From Chloroflexota bacterium (GTDB lineage Bacteria; Chloroflexota; Anaerolineae; Promineifilales; Promineifilaceae), in contig RFGV01000072.1 in assembly GCA_003696605.1 (NCBI GenBank), positions 1-33,111 of the forward strand: 33,111 bases of DNA. Direction: 5' to 3'. The notes below the pieces were generated by a model. That model was not told where the DNA came from and made no database searches. It saw only the letters and a program-made list of their open reading frames with translations. This document shows, piece by piece, positions 7,117 through 15,124 of this stretch. Numbering within the stretch: position 1 is the stretch's first letter; the number at the start of each line of letters is the position of its first letter. The position numbers and the translations under genes are program-made.

Positions 7117-8118
7117 TTAATGACTCTTGACCCATTCTAGCAGGGAAAGCAGGTACTCTGGTGAAATTTGTTCCACCCGTTCCAGGCGGTGAGGGGCTTT
7201 ACTGCTTTGATACAGGGTTGCCATTTCGTCTTCTTTGCCACCAAGGGGGTGTGATTTTAGGATGACGAGTGCCAGGGGGCGCGGGAAGATGTTTTTGACC
7301 TGACGGGAAAGTAAAAAGGTGTAGGGATTGCTGTTTTGGAAGATGTGACGGGGAGCGAGTCCAGTTTGGGAACGGCCGATAGCAATCACACCGGGTATTT
7401 TTTCGACGCCTGATGCCCAAAGCAAGGCCAGACCAGCAGCCAGGGGTTGCCCAATGATAATAGGTGGAGAGGGTAACATCTGGATAAGCGTGTAAAGATC
7501 CCGCCAAAGGTCGTCCGGTGTGAGCCGCTGGTTGGCGCTGGCATGAAGCAAATAGCGCAGCGGATCCAGGCCGTACACATCATAGCCAGCATCAGCCAGC
7601 GCCGCACAAATCAAGTCATCAGTACGGCCGAAATTACCATAGGTGGACAGATAGAGCAGCGTTTGGGGGTTGAGAATGCCACCACCAGCCGGGTAGTGGT
7701 AGCTTTCCATTACGGCACCTGCCCGAAGTGGCCACATATTGACTGTGCCGAATTCCAGAGTGGGGGTGCCCAGAAAGCCAAAGTTGATTTTGCCAAAGCG
7801 TTCTTCTGCCCAGGCAGCAATGGCATGCAGGTCCATATCAAAGTTGGTATCACCAGGGATGCCTTCACTTTCGCCTGTGCCGCGCAAGTCGAAGACGAGG
7901 TGAGCAATATGGGCATTGGGACCATATGCTTTAACTTCCTGGCGGGCACAAGTAATAACGCTTGATTTGGTAAGCGGGTATTTGGGAACCCAGACGCGCA
8001 AGACGCGCAGGTCTTTGTCAGTGGTGTTGGCGGGGCGTACTAATACGCAGTCCAGGTAGAGGTCGTCGTCTGTTAGTATGCCAAAGGTTTCTTCTATGTA
8101 TGGATGTTTGTTTGTCAT
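7117..8118 (-). CDS. Alpha/beta-hydrolase-fold protein without a recognisable nucleophile motif
   Basis: The 333-residue protein carries alpha/beta-hydrolase features: an early beta-sheet region, LVFDLRGTGESEG at about residues 72-84, and a second half with DAGYDVYGLDPLRYLL and a strand-turn PPIIIGQPLAAGLALLWA. The nucleophile elbow GxSxG is not found. The expected places read FGFLGTPTLEFG and IIIGQPLAAG, so the Ser is absent. It may be a non-catalytic relative or two degenerate half-domains. It lies 13 bases after the solute-binding lipoprotein gene and forms the end of the coaX operon. No signal peptide is visible. Confidence 0.55.
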   Translation of the reverse strand: MTNKHPYIEETFGILTDDDLYLDCVLVRPANTTDKDLRVLRVWVPKYPLTKSSVITCARQEVKAYGPNAHIAHLVFDLRGTGESEGIPGDTNFDMDLHAIAAWAEERFGKINFGFLGTPTLEFGTVNMWPLRAGAVMESYHYPAGGGILNPQTLLYLSTYGNFGRTDDLICAALADAGYDVYGLDPLRYLLHASANQRLTPDDLWRDLYTLIQMLPSPPIIIGQPLAAGLALLWASGVEKIPGVIAIGRSQTGLAPRHIFQNSNPYTFLLSRQVKNIFPRPLALVILKSHPLGGKEDEMATLYQSSKAPHRLERVEQISPEYLLSLLEWVKSH

Positions 8119-8131
8119 TTTTTTCTCGTTG

Positions 8132-9709
8132 TCAAGGTTGTGGCGTGGGTGTTGGTTCTAGTTCTATATAATACTGATAATTTGGAATTAAGTCAGTAAC
8201 ACGAAGGTACGTTTCGATAAGGGTTTGGTCGGGAGTGAAGTAGCCGCTGAGCATTTCTTGCAGGACGATGGAGAAGGTTAGTTCTTCGTAGAGGACGGTG
8301 ATGAGTTCTCCGTGTTTTTGGGCGTAGCCCCAGCGAGTGGGTGTGACGATGTCTTCGCGTAGTTGTTGTACAAGTTGGGGGCCGTAGATGTCTGTCAGGG
8401 ATTGGTTGCTTTGGGCGATGGGTTGCGTCCCCCAGTTGTCAATGAAGCGACGGGGGGATTCGGCCGTTCCCCAACGCATGGGTACTTTGCGTTCGGGTTC
8501 AACGGCTAGCCAGGCTTCGTACCCTTCGTTGAACCAGTAGCGGGCAAAGGTAACGGCCGTTTCTGGGTCTGCTTTGCTTGTGATACCCAGGTAGGTGATT
8601 TCGCTAAAAGCAGTTGGGCTGGCCAGCGTGCTGTTGCCGCGAATATGGGTAAGAATGCCTGTGTTGTTTACCAGAAAATCGGCCGTTTCTATACATTCCG
8701 GGCAAGCTGGCAGGCGTTTCTCATCTAGCCCGGCCAGTTGGGGCAAAATACGTGGCGAGGCCATGATCATGCCCGTCCGACCATCCAGAAATGCATTGCG
8801 GGCACTGATGTCCGTTTGCACACCTGGGGGACTATAGTTGTGAATGATGGTGAAGTAAAAGTCCAGGGCTTCCCGACAGGCAGGTTCCAGAATAAGGATT
8901 TCCCCTTTGGTGTCCACAAGCTGACAACCGTTAGCTGTGGCGATGTGTTCAAAGGATTGCTGGGTTGTGACCAGGTTGGACTCGGTGGGAATGACGAATC
9001 CTGTGACCAATTGCTCCCGGTTATAGATGGTTTCGGCAGCGGTGAGCATGGCTTCGTAGTTGTCAGGTGGGAGGAGGCCGCGTTCATTAAACCAGTCTGT
9101 GCGATAGAGGAGCAAGCGATGGAAGCCGTCAATGGGGAGTGCAGCTACCTGTCCGTTAACGGTGACCAGTTCGAGGGCATCGGGATTAAAGGTATTGCGG
9201 CCAATGGCTTCGAGAGCAGCGGTCGCGGCATTTGGGTTAAGGATGCCTCGTTCTGCCCAGCCGATGGTGAATTCGAGGGGGTGGAGGATGATGTCGGGGA
9301 GGGTGTCGGAGAGAACGGCCGTGTTGACCAGTTTGGGTAATAACATTGGGGAGACCATGACGAATTCCACATTGATTCCTGCTTGTGCCAGATCGGCCGT
9401 CATGGTTTGCAAAACAGCCTCATGTTCAGGGGATGTTTCGTTTACCCAAACTGTGAGTCCGGGTAACTGCCCCACGGGTGGAGGTGTTTGCGTGGATGCA
9501 GGAACGGGGTTGGGTGTGGCTGTGGGGGCAGGGAGGTATCGGGTTTCGTTGGGTGTGGGCGCAGTAAGTTGGGCGCGGGCTGTGGCTGTGGCCAGGCGTG
9601 GCGGATTGGTCAGATCGGCCTGACAGGCAACGGCCGTTGTGCCAAATGCCAGCAGGATAAGTGACCAACTACCAGTCAAGAAATGCCCCAGTTTTCGTTT
9701 TAATATCAT
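8132..9709 (-). CDS. Solute-binding lipoprotein, sugar-ABC type (SBP family 1-like)
   Basis: The 525-residue protein starts with a signal peptide and lipobox AVAC (Cys29), then a Thr/Pro-rich tether, then a bilobed solute-binding fold. Recognisable stretches are LTVWVNETSPEHEAVLQ, LPDIILHPLEFT, GQVAALPIDGFHRLLLYRTDWFNERGL and a late EMLSGY-type helix. The ATG at 9707-9709 is chosen because it overlaps the coaX stop (ATGA) and is followed at once by the signal peptide; an upstream in-frame start lies inside coaX. No permease or ATPase genes are adjacent, so it is an orphan binding protein. Its ligand is unknown. Confidence 0.8.
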   Translation of the reverse strand: MILKRKLGHFLTGSWSLILLAFGTTAVACQADLTNPPRLATATARAQLTAPTPNETRYLPAPTATPNPVPASTQTPPPVGQLPGLTVWVNETSPEHEAVLQTMTADLAQAGINVEFVMVSPMLLPKLVNTAVLSDTLPDIILHPLEFTIGWAERGILNPNAATAALEAIGRNTFNPDALELVTVNGQVAALPIDGFHRLLLYRTDWFNERGLLPPDNYEAMLTAAETIYNREQLVTGFVIPTESNLVTTQQSFEHIATANGCQLVDTKGEILILEPACREALDFYFTIIHNYSPPGVQTDISARNAFLDGRTGMIMASPRILPQLAGLDEKRLPACPECIETADFLVNNTGILTHIRGNSTLASPTAFSEITYLGITSKADPETAVTFARYWFNEGYEAWLAVEPERKVPMRWGTAESPRRFIDNWGTQPIAQSNQSLTDIYGPQLVQQLREDIVTPTRWGYAQKHGELITVLYEELTFSIVLQEMLSGYFTPDQTLIETYLRVTDLIPNYQYYIELEPTPTPQP

Positions 9710-10479
9710 GAGTGAACTCGCTCGTAAATCAGTCGGAGGCCGGTTAATGTCAGCCATGGATCGACCTCGTCTATGATGTGTGTGTGGGCGGTGATCAAGG
9801 AAATGAGCCCCCCGGTGCCGATGACACGTATTGATTGATTGTTGTCGGGGTGTTCGGCCTTTAGGCGTTGGACGATGCCTTCAATAAGAGCTACGTAGCC
9901 AAAGAGTAAACCGGATTGCATGGCGTGGACGGTATTGCGGCCAATGGCAGATGGTGGTGGTTCTAACGGGACGCTGCGGAGTTGGGCAGCACGGCTGGTG
10001 AGGGCGTCGGCGGCAACGCCCAGGCCGGGAGCAATAACGCCTCCCAGAAAACGGCCGTCTCTGGTGACGACATCAAATGTGGTGGCTGTGCCCATGTCTA
10101 TTGTGATGCTGGGGCCAGGAAAAAGGTGGTAGCTGGCTGCCGCGTTTACAATGCGGTCTGTACCGACTTCCGATGGATTGTCTGTTTCGACAGTGATGCC
10201 TAAATCCAGATGGGGGCCGACGTGCAAGACGGGTTGTTGCAGGTAAATTTCGCAGACGCGGCTAAAAGTGGCGGTGAGAACAGGTACGACACTGGACATA
10301 ATGCAGGCGTCAATCTGATTATCAAGATGGTCACGCCGCAGCAGGGCTTTGAGGGTTACGCCATATTCGTCGGTGGTTTTTTCGTGTACGGTGCGGAGAC
10401 GCCATTGTTGCTGCCAGGAACGGCCGTTCCACACCCCAAGTGTAATATTTGTGTTTCCGATATTGATGGCCAGTAGCAT
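9706..10479 (-). CDS. coaX: Type III pantothenate kinase
   Basis: This enzyme phosphorylates pantothenate in the first committed step of coenzyme A synthesis. The 257-residue protein shows the family motifs: AINIGNTNITLG at the N-terminus, EVGTDRIVNAAA, SITIDMGTATTFDVV, and a C-terminal VIGTGG. The residue normally Asp in the first phosphate motif (DIGNT) is Asn6 here, codon AAT. The other conserved acidic residues are present. A promoter (10525-10553) lies upstream. The stop overlaps the start of the solute-binding lipoprotein, a coupling with no obvious functional logic. Confidence 0.92.
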   Translation of the reverse strand: MLLAINIGNTNITLGVWNGRSWQQQWRLRTVHEKTTDEYGVTLKALLRRDHLDNQIDACIMSSVVPVLTATFSRVCEIYLQQPVLHVGPHLDLGITVETDNPSEVGTDRIVNAAASYHLFPGPSITIDMGTATTFDVVTRDGRFLGGVIAPGLGVAADALTSRAAQLRSVPLEPPPSAIGRNTVHAMQSGLLFGYVALIEGIVQRLKAEHPDNNQSIRVIGTGGLISLITAHTHIIDEVDPWLTLTGLRLIYERVHS

Positions 10480-10524
10480 AACCCATTCTCACTAATTAAA
10501 AAGCGTTCTTGGACAAGTGATGCG

Positions 10525-10553
10525 ATTTTATAGGGCAGTGCAAGGCAGGGCAA
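10525..10553 (-). promoter_or_regulatory. sigma70-like promoter for coaX operon
   Basis: On the minus strand TTGCCC (10548-10553), 17-base spacer, TAAAAT (10525-10530). It is divergent from, and close to, the promoter of the hemolysin III gene. Confidence 0.55.
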
Positions 10554-10565
10554 ATCCTGATTTCA

Positions 10566-10592
10566 TTGCCACGCATTGTTATTTGTTATAAA
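10566..10592 (+). promoter_or_regulatory. Promoter for the hemolysin III operon, giving a leaderless or near-leaderless mRNA
   Basis: TTGCCA (10566-10571), 15-base spacer, TATAAA (10587-10592); shifting the -10 box to TAAAAC gives a 17-base spacer. The ATG begins only 9 bases after the -10 box and no Shine-Dalgarno sequence precedes it. Confidence 0.5.
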
Positions 10593-10600
10593 ACTAATAC

Positions 10601-11266
10601 ATGACTGAACGTAAAGAAGAAAAATCCCCCTCATTTTATACCTGGCATGAAGAACTGATGAATTTTGCCACACACGGGGTGGCGACAGGTTTGAGTATTG
10701 TCGGCACGGCCGTTTTGCTGGTGTTGGCTTTTTTGTATGGTACTGTTTGGCATATCATCGGCTTTTCTGTGTACGGCATTTCCCTGATTTCCCTTTATCT
10801 TGCTTCCACCCTGTATCATGGCTCGCGCCAGCCTCGTATGAAGCGGATTTTGCGGGTGTTAGACCATGCGGCGGTTTATTTGTTGATTGCCGGTACATAT
10901 ACGCCGTTTGTTTTGATTAGTGTACGTACCTGGTTGGGCTGGCTTTTGCTGGGGGTGGTATGGGGGCTGGCGATTTTGGGTGTGGTGTACAAGATCGTGA
11001 TGATTCACAAGTTTGAACGGCTATCAACGGCCGTTTATGTGCTGATGGGTTGGATGGGAGTTGTTGCGTTTCGGGAGGCGTTGGCCGCGCTTCCGACTTA
11101 TGTGCTTGTCTGGATTGCTGCTGGTGGCGTGTTTTATACCATTGGGGTGATTTTCTATGCGTGGCGGCGTTTGCCCTATAATCACGCTATCTGGCATTTG
11201 TTTGTGGTGGCTGGTAGTGTCTGTCATTACGTGGCCGTGTTGGGTTATATGTGGCAATTGGTATGA
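10601..11266 (+). CDS. Hemolysin III/PAQR-family membrane protein
   Basis: The 221-residue protein has about seven transmembrane helices and the family pattern: EELMNFATHGVATGLSIVG at the N-terminus, SLYLASTLYHG, and LRVLDHAAVYLLIAGTYTPFVLI, followed later by YTIGVIFYAWRRLPYNHAIWHLFVVAGS. The conserved His/Asp residues of this superfamily (H in the THG, LYH and IWHLFV segments, D in LDHA) form a probable metal site. Members are thought to be hydrolases or to affect membrane fluidity; the name hemolysin is historical. It is the first gene of a closely packed four-gene set. Confidence 0.88.
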   Translation: MTERKEEKSPSFYTWHEELMNFATHGVATGLSIVGTAVLLVLAFLYGTVWHIIGFSVYGISLISLYLASTLYHGSRQPRMKRILRVLDHAAVYLLIAGTYTPFVLISVRTWLGWLLLGVVWGLAILGVVYKIVMIHKFERLSTAVYVLMGWMGVVAFREALAALPTYVLVWIAAGGVFYTIGVIFYAWRRLPYNHAIWHLFVVAGSVCHYVAVLGYMWQLV

Positions 11267-11658
11267 GTGCCTCAAATTCGCTGTCGTTGGTTCTCTGGCC
11301 TGATGAATTGGCAATTTGTCGTCTGGATGCGAGGGCTGGTTGGCCAGAATGGGCGGAAAACGGCCGTTTTCTGGCCATTACGCGCACCCCTACTGAGCTT
11401 TCTGTCGTTTGCCCTCAGCACCTTGTTCCTGCTACTGTTTCCCACGAACCAGGCTGGCGTATGTTTGCTGTGGTTGGGCCGCTGCCATTTACATTGGTTG
11501 GGGTTTTAGCTTCGCTGGTACAACCCCTGGCTGAAGCAGGTGTTAGCGTGTTTGCTGTTTCCACCTTTGATACAGACTATTTGTTGGTAAAAGCAGCCCA
11601 ACTGGAAACGGCCGTTGTTACATTACGTCACGCCGGACACACTATTACAACAACTTGA
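11263..11658 (+). CDS. ACT-domain protein (tandem ACT_7/CASTOR-like)
   Basis: The 131-residue protein shows a first segment LSLVLWPDELAICRLD, a middle EPGWRMFAVVGPLPFTLVGVLASLVQPLAEAGVSVFAVSTFDTDYLLVK, and a short C-terminus. The FAVSTFDTDYLLVK signature is characteristic of small bacterial ACT proteins related to the amino-acid-sensing CASTOR family. Ligands are unknown, so an amino acid sensor role is an inference from the family. The ATG at 11263 overlaps the preceding stop (ATGA), which makes it a better start than the one 12 bases upstream. Confidence 0.8.
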   Translation: MSASNSLSLVLWPDELAICRLDARAGWPEWAENGRFLAITRTPTELSVVCPQHLVPATVSHEPGWRMFAVVGPLPFTLVGVLASLVQPLAEAGVSVFAVSTFDTDYLLVKAAQLETAVVTLRHAGHTITTT

Positions 11659-11668
11659 GGCAAAAATT

Positions 11669-13195
11669 ATGCTGTTGGCAAGAATCATTGTTTTTCTCAT
11701 CATCTTATTTGTCTTCATTCGGCCGGTGTACACTGCTTACCTGTTCACATACCCCCGTCGGTTTCGCGTAACATTCCGCACACCATCAGATTTGGGGACT
11801 ACCTATCAGGATGTGCGACTGACGGCAACCGATGGCGAAACCCTGGCTGGATGGTATGTGCCCTCGCGCAATGGGGCTGCTATCATTTTGCTGCATGGCC
11901 ATAGCGGAAACCGTCTCGCAGTTATGTTTCATGCCGAGGCGTTGTTGCGAGCCGGATTTGGCTTGCTGATGCTGGATTTGCGAGCACACGGAGATAGCGG
12001 GGGGAAGCTGTTTGCTATGTCATCACAGTTGATAGATGATGGATTAACGGCCGTTGCCTTTGTCAACAAACAGCCAGATGTTCAACCTGGTAAAATCGGC
12101 GTGATGGGTGTCTCGGTGGGTGGGACAATGGCTTTGCTGACAGCTACCCGCACAGTAGCCATTCGTGCTGTGGCTGTGGATGCCCCCGCCCCTGCCACAT
12201 TGGCAGACTATCCATCCCCAGCATCCTGGCTGGACAAACTGGTAAAACGGCCGTTAGCCACCTACTTCACCCGCATGACCGCCATCTTTTCCAAAACATC
12301 TCCCCTCCCCCCCACCAGCGAGCAACTGGCAACCATGATCCCCCGCCCCATATTCTTCATCGCTTCCGGTTCTCACCAGGAAAAAGCCATTACCCGTCAA
12401 TTCTATCAACACACGCCACAACCCAAACATCTGTGGGAGATACCCGGTACCAATTACAGTGCCGCCTGGGTTACCCATCCTGATGAATACGCCCACAAAT
12501 TACGCCTTTTCTTCACCCAAACCCTGCTGGAAAACAAGACCCACCAACTCAATTTTATGCCGGGCGAGTCCGTTGCCACACCAAAAACAGAACCCGAAGT
12601 AAACCAACTTTTGGCCGATACACCATACACTGTTGCTTCGGATGTTACATTGTCTGTAGGAATGGCCAACCTCGTTGCCCTGACCATGATTCCTATATCG
12701 TGGGTGCTTTTCTTTTTGCCTTATCAGTTCATTTGGGGAGCTTCCGTCTTGGACAGCCTGGTTTCGCTGGTAACGCTCAATGGATGGCTTTTATTGGGCA
12801 TCTTGTTTGGCAGTGTAATTGTGCATGAGTTATTACATGTGATTGGTTATCGCTGGGTAGGCAAGGTGCCGATGTCGAAATTGCATATAGGCATGCAGTG
12901 GAAATATCTGACACCATTTGCTCATTGTCAGGCACCTCTTTCGGTTAATGCTTACCAGATTGCTGTGGCTTTGCCGGGGATAGCATTGGGGTTGATTCCT
13001 GGTTGGCTGGGGTTGGTAACGGGGAGTGGGTTGTTGGTGCTTTATGGGACGTTGATGCTTATTGCGGCAGGTGGGGATGCGGCAATTTTGTGGGCGATTC
13101 GGGGTTTGGCGGGGGATGTAGTGGTGCTGGATCACCCATCACGAGTAGGGTGTTATACGTTGACGCGCAAGCCGGACGCTACATCAGAGGAATAG
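11669..13195 (+). CDS. Fusion of alpha/beta hydrolase and DUF3267-type zinc metallopeptidase
   Basis: The 508-residue protein begins with a membrane helix (about 5-25). An alpha/beta hydrolase domain follows, with oxyanion motif LLHGHSGN (74-81), MLDLRAHGDSGG (101-112) and nucleophile elbow GVSVG (147-151, Ser149). After about residue 330 come transmembrane helices and HELLH (His386, Glu387, His390), the HExxH zinc motif. The rest matches DUF3267: a YLTPFAHC segment, several helices, GGDAAILWAIR and VLDHPSRVGCYTL. Both catalytic motifs are intact. The start at 11669 fits TTGAGG 8 bases upstream and the membrane helix; an earlier in-frame ATG lies within the ACT gene. I do not recognise this fusion as an established family. 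Confidence 0.78.
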   Translation: MLLARIIVFLIILFVFIRPVYTAYLFTYPRRFRVTFRTPSDLGTTYQDVRLTATDGETLAGWYVPSRNGAAIILLHGHSGNRLAVMFHAEALLRAGFGLLMLDLRAHGDSGGKLFAMSSQLIDDGLTAVAFVNKQPDVQPGKIGVMGVSVGGTMALLTATRTVAIRAVAVDAPAPATLADYPSPASWLDKLVKRPLATYFTRMTAIFSKTSPLPPTSEQLATMIPRPIFFIASGSHQEKAITRQFYQHTPQPKHLWEIPGTNYSAAWVTHPDEYAHKLRLFFTQTLLENKTHQLNFMPGESVATPKTEPEVNQLLADTPYTVASDVTLSVGMANLVALTMIPISWVLFFLPYQFIWGASVLDSLVSLVTLNGWLLLGILFGSVIVHELLHVIGYRWVGKVPMSKLHIGMQWKYLTPFAHCQAPLSVNAYQIAVALPGIALGLIPGWLGLVTGSGLLVLYGTLMLIAAGGDAAILWAIRGLAGDVVVLDHPSRVGCYTLTRKPDATSEE

Positions 13196-13199
13196 ATTG

Positions 13200-14450
13200 A
13201 TGTGGGAGATTGGCTTGCAGGTAGGGGTGTTTGGGTTGGCGTTGTGGCTGGGGGTGTATCTGATTGGCCGCAATCCACTGGACCGGCGGCTGTTACTGGC
13301 AGGGTTGGGGCTGGTGGCATATGGGGTGGGGCTGGCGTTGGATTTTTTGGCGGGGCAGTCGCTGGATGTGCAGGTGGCGAGTCAGTTGTTGGTATGGGAA
13401 CGGCCGTTTTTCTTTCTGCCTATCCTTATTTGGCTTTTGCTTTTCTGGCTATTGCTTCGTGGAGAAACGTCCTGGCGAGAACGCTGGCGTAATCAACCCC
13501 GTCCCGCTATCACGTTATTGGCTGCTACCATTTTCTTTGCTTTGGGGGTGGGCTTGTTGCTTGTACCGGTGTTGCCTGTTCCCCGCATTTGGCTGATTTT
13601 GGGTATTGGTGGTGATTTACTGGCATTGGGGGTGGTCATTGCTATTTTCGATGCGTTTGATGAAGGGGAAACATTGCGTCCCCACTTTCTCCGTTCATTT
13701 TTGTATGCTCTTATGATTAGTCTGTTGTTCGGTGGGCAAATTTTGTTGGCAATGCAGATGGGTGTGGGGGAGAGGTTTCCTATGTTGTTGCTTTTGCTCA
13801 CGACCATTACAGCGGCCATTTTGATGCAGGCATTGATTGAGCCGGTGCAGGGTCTGCTAGATCGATTGGCGTTACGGCCGTATCCGCACATAGCAGAAAC
13901 TCGTGCTGCTTTTCGTTCCGCTGCGGCAGCACTGGTACGAACACCTGATGCGCTTGATCCGGAAACAATGGATGAAGTTCAATTTGCTCGCCTGACCCGA
14001 CGTGCCCTTAGCCACATGGGTAACTTGCCTCGCCTGGCAGCCAGTCCACTTATCCGCCTGCCCCAAGTGAGCGAACGACTGGCACGGAGAGGTGCACCAG
14101 ATACGACTCTGGAACGTGCGGCTGAGCTGCGAGCTGTACTGACTGAAAGTATTGAGCGGCTAAAACCCCGTTCTGATGCCGATTTTGGCACATCGGATGA
14201 ATGGCGATTTTACAACGCGCTTTATTTTCCCTATGTGGCAGGATTAAAACCGTTTAGTCGCCGCCGACAAAATAGTGGTGAGGGGAAAACGGCCGTTCAA
14301 CAAGCCCACGACTGGTTTCTCACCACTGTTCCCCCGCGCACTCTGTACAACTGGCAAACAGCTGCCGCCCGACTCGTCGCTCACGACTTGCGCGAACAGG
14401 CTAAAGCCATTCGCCAACACACGATTCGGTCTCAATCCCCCCACGTTTAA
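13200..14450 (+). CDS. Multi-TM membrane protein with C-terminal cytoplasmic domain, unknown function
   Basis: This 416-residue protein begins with about seven hydrophobic helices (roughly residues 1-220) arranged like the 7TM sensor region of some histidine kinases. A soluble C-terminal half of about 190 residues follows, rich in Arg and Ala (FARLTRRALSHMGNLPRLA, ERAAELRAVLTESIERLK, WRFYNALYFPYVAGLKPFSRRR). I see no HisKA, HATPase, GGDEF or HTH motif. The ATG at 13200 is preferred over an adjacent TTG because AGAGGA lies 8 bases upstream. It begins 4 bases after the preceding stop and is the last gene of the set starting at 10601. A sensor role is speculative. Confidence 0.65.
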   Translation: MWEIGLQVGVFGLALWLGVYLIGRNPLDRRLLLAGLGLVAYGVGLALDFLAGQSLDVQVASQLLVWERPFFFLPILIWLLLFWLLLRGETSWRERWRNQPRPAITLLAATIFFALGVGLLLVPVLPVPRIWLILGIGGDLLALGVVIAIFDAFDEGETLRPHFLRSFLYALMISLLFGGQILLAMQMGVGERFPMLLLLLTTITAAILMQALIEPVQGLLDRLALRPYPHIAETRAAFRSAAAALVRTPDALDPETMDEVQFARLTRRALSHMGNLPRLAASPLIRLPQVSERLARRGAPDTTLERAAELRAVLTESIERLKPRSDADFGTSDEWRFYNALYFPYVAGLKPFSRRRQNSGEGKTAVQQAHDWFLTTVPPRTLYNWQTAAARLVAHDLREQAKAIRQHTIRSQSPHV

Positions 14451-14566
14451 TTTTAACTGGCAGTAAATGGCACACTTTTTCATAGACTTGGCACTGTCAA
14501 AACAGCTACATTGAGCACAAAGCAAGCGGGAAATACCCGCAAACAAATACAAATAAGGAGTAAGTC

Positions 14567-14983
14567 ATGACAGTGCAATCAGTAAATACAGAAAAGCGAC
14601 AAGATAGTTTTCTGCGGCAGGTATTGCGTGGTAATGGTATTTTTTCCGAAGTGAGCGGCCTCTTTTTCATTGTGGCCGCTGGGCCAATAGGCCGCTTTTT
14701 GGGAGCAGATACCCCGTTGGTGTATGTAATTTTGGGAATTGGCCTTGTTGGGTATGGCGCGTTGTTGTTATTGGCAACACGGCGGGTAGAGGTGCGTTCG
14801 GTGGGGAAAACGGCCGTTGCTCTTGATTTATTATGGGTCATTGGCAGCTACGCACTCATCCTGAGCAATATCATCCCCTTCACCACTGCTGGTAAATGGG
14901 CTGTCGGTATCATCGCCGAAGTTGTTGCCCTGTTTGCTACCCTGCAAATATATGGCCTGTGGCGAATGCGTCATACGGAATAA
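14567..14983 (+). CDS. Small integral membrane protein, four predicted TM helices
   Basis: The 138-residue protein has hydrophobic stretches at about 24-45, 50-70, 80-102 and 107-130, and a polar N-terminus. I do not recognise the family; small four-helix proteins of this kind are common in Chloroflexota. AAGGAG precedes the ATG. It is flanked by a 116-base upstream gap containing a short hairpin (GCGGG-AAATA-CCCGC, 14526-14540) and by an intrinsic terminator downstream, so it is probably monocistronic. Confidence 0.6.
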   Translation: MTVQSVNTEKRQDSFLRQVLRGNGIFSEVSGLFFIVAAGPIGRFLGADTPLVYVILGIGLVGYGALLLLATRRVEVRSVGKTAVALDLLWVIGSYALILSNIIPFTTAGKWAVGIIAEVVALFATLQIYGLWRMRHTE

Positions 14984-15008
14984 CCCCCTTTTACAAAAAA
15001 CACCCCTG

Positions 15009-15043
15009 AAAGCCCGTTGCTTTTTCGTGTGACGGGCTTTTTT
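15009..15043 (+). terminator. Rho-independent terminator
   Basis: AAAGCCCGT (15009-15017) pairs perfectly with ACGGGCTTT (15032-15040), followed by a run of six T (15038-15043). It ends the small membrane protein transcript and separates it from map. Confidence 0.92.
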
Positions 15044-15124
15044 GTTATACTCAAGCGGAAATCACCAGGGCAATAATTGGCAGGTAAGCCCTGTGGTACA
15101 TTGTCATGAACGCAGGAGTAGAAC

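Noticed and set aside
14526..14540. Small hairpin GCGGG-AAATA-CCCGC as a terminator
   Set aside because: Short stem with no T-run; at most a 5' leader hairpin of the small membrane protein gene.
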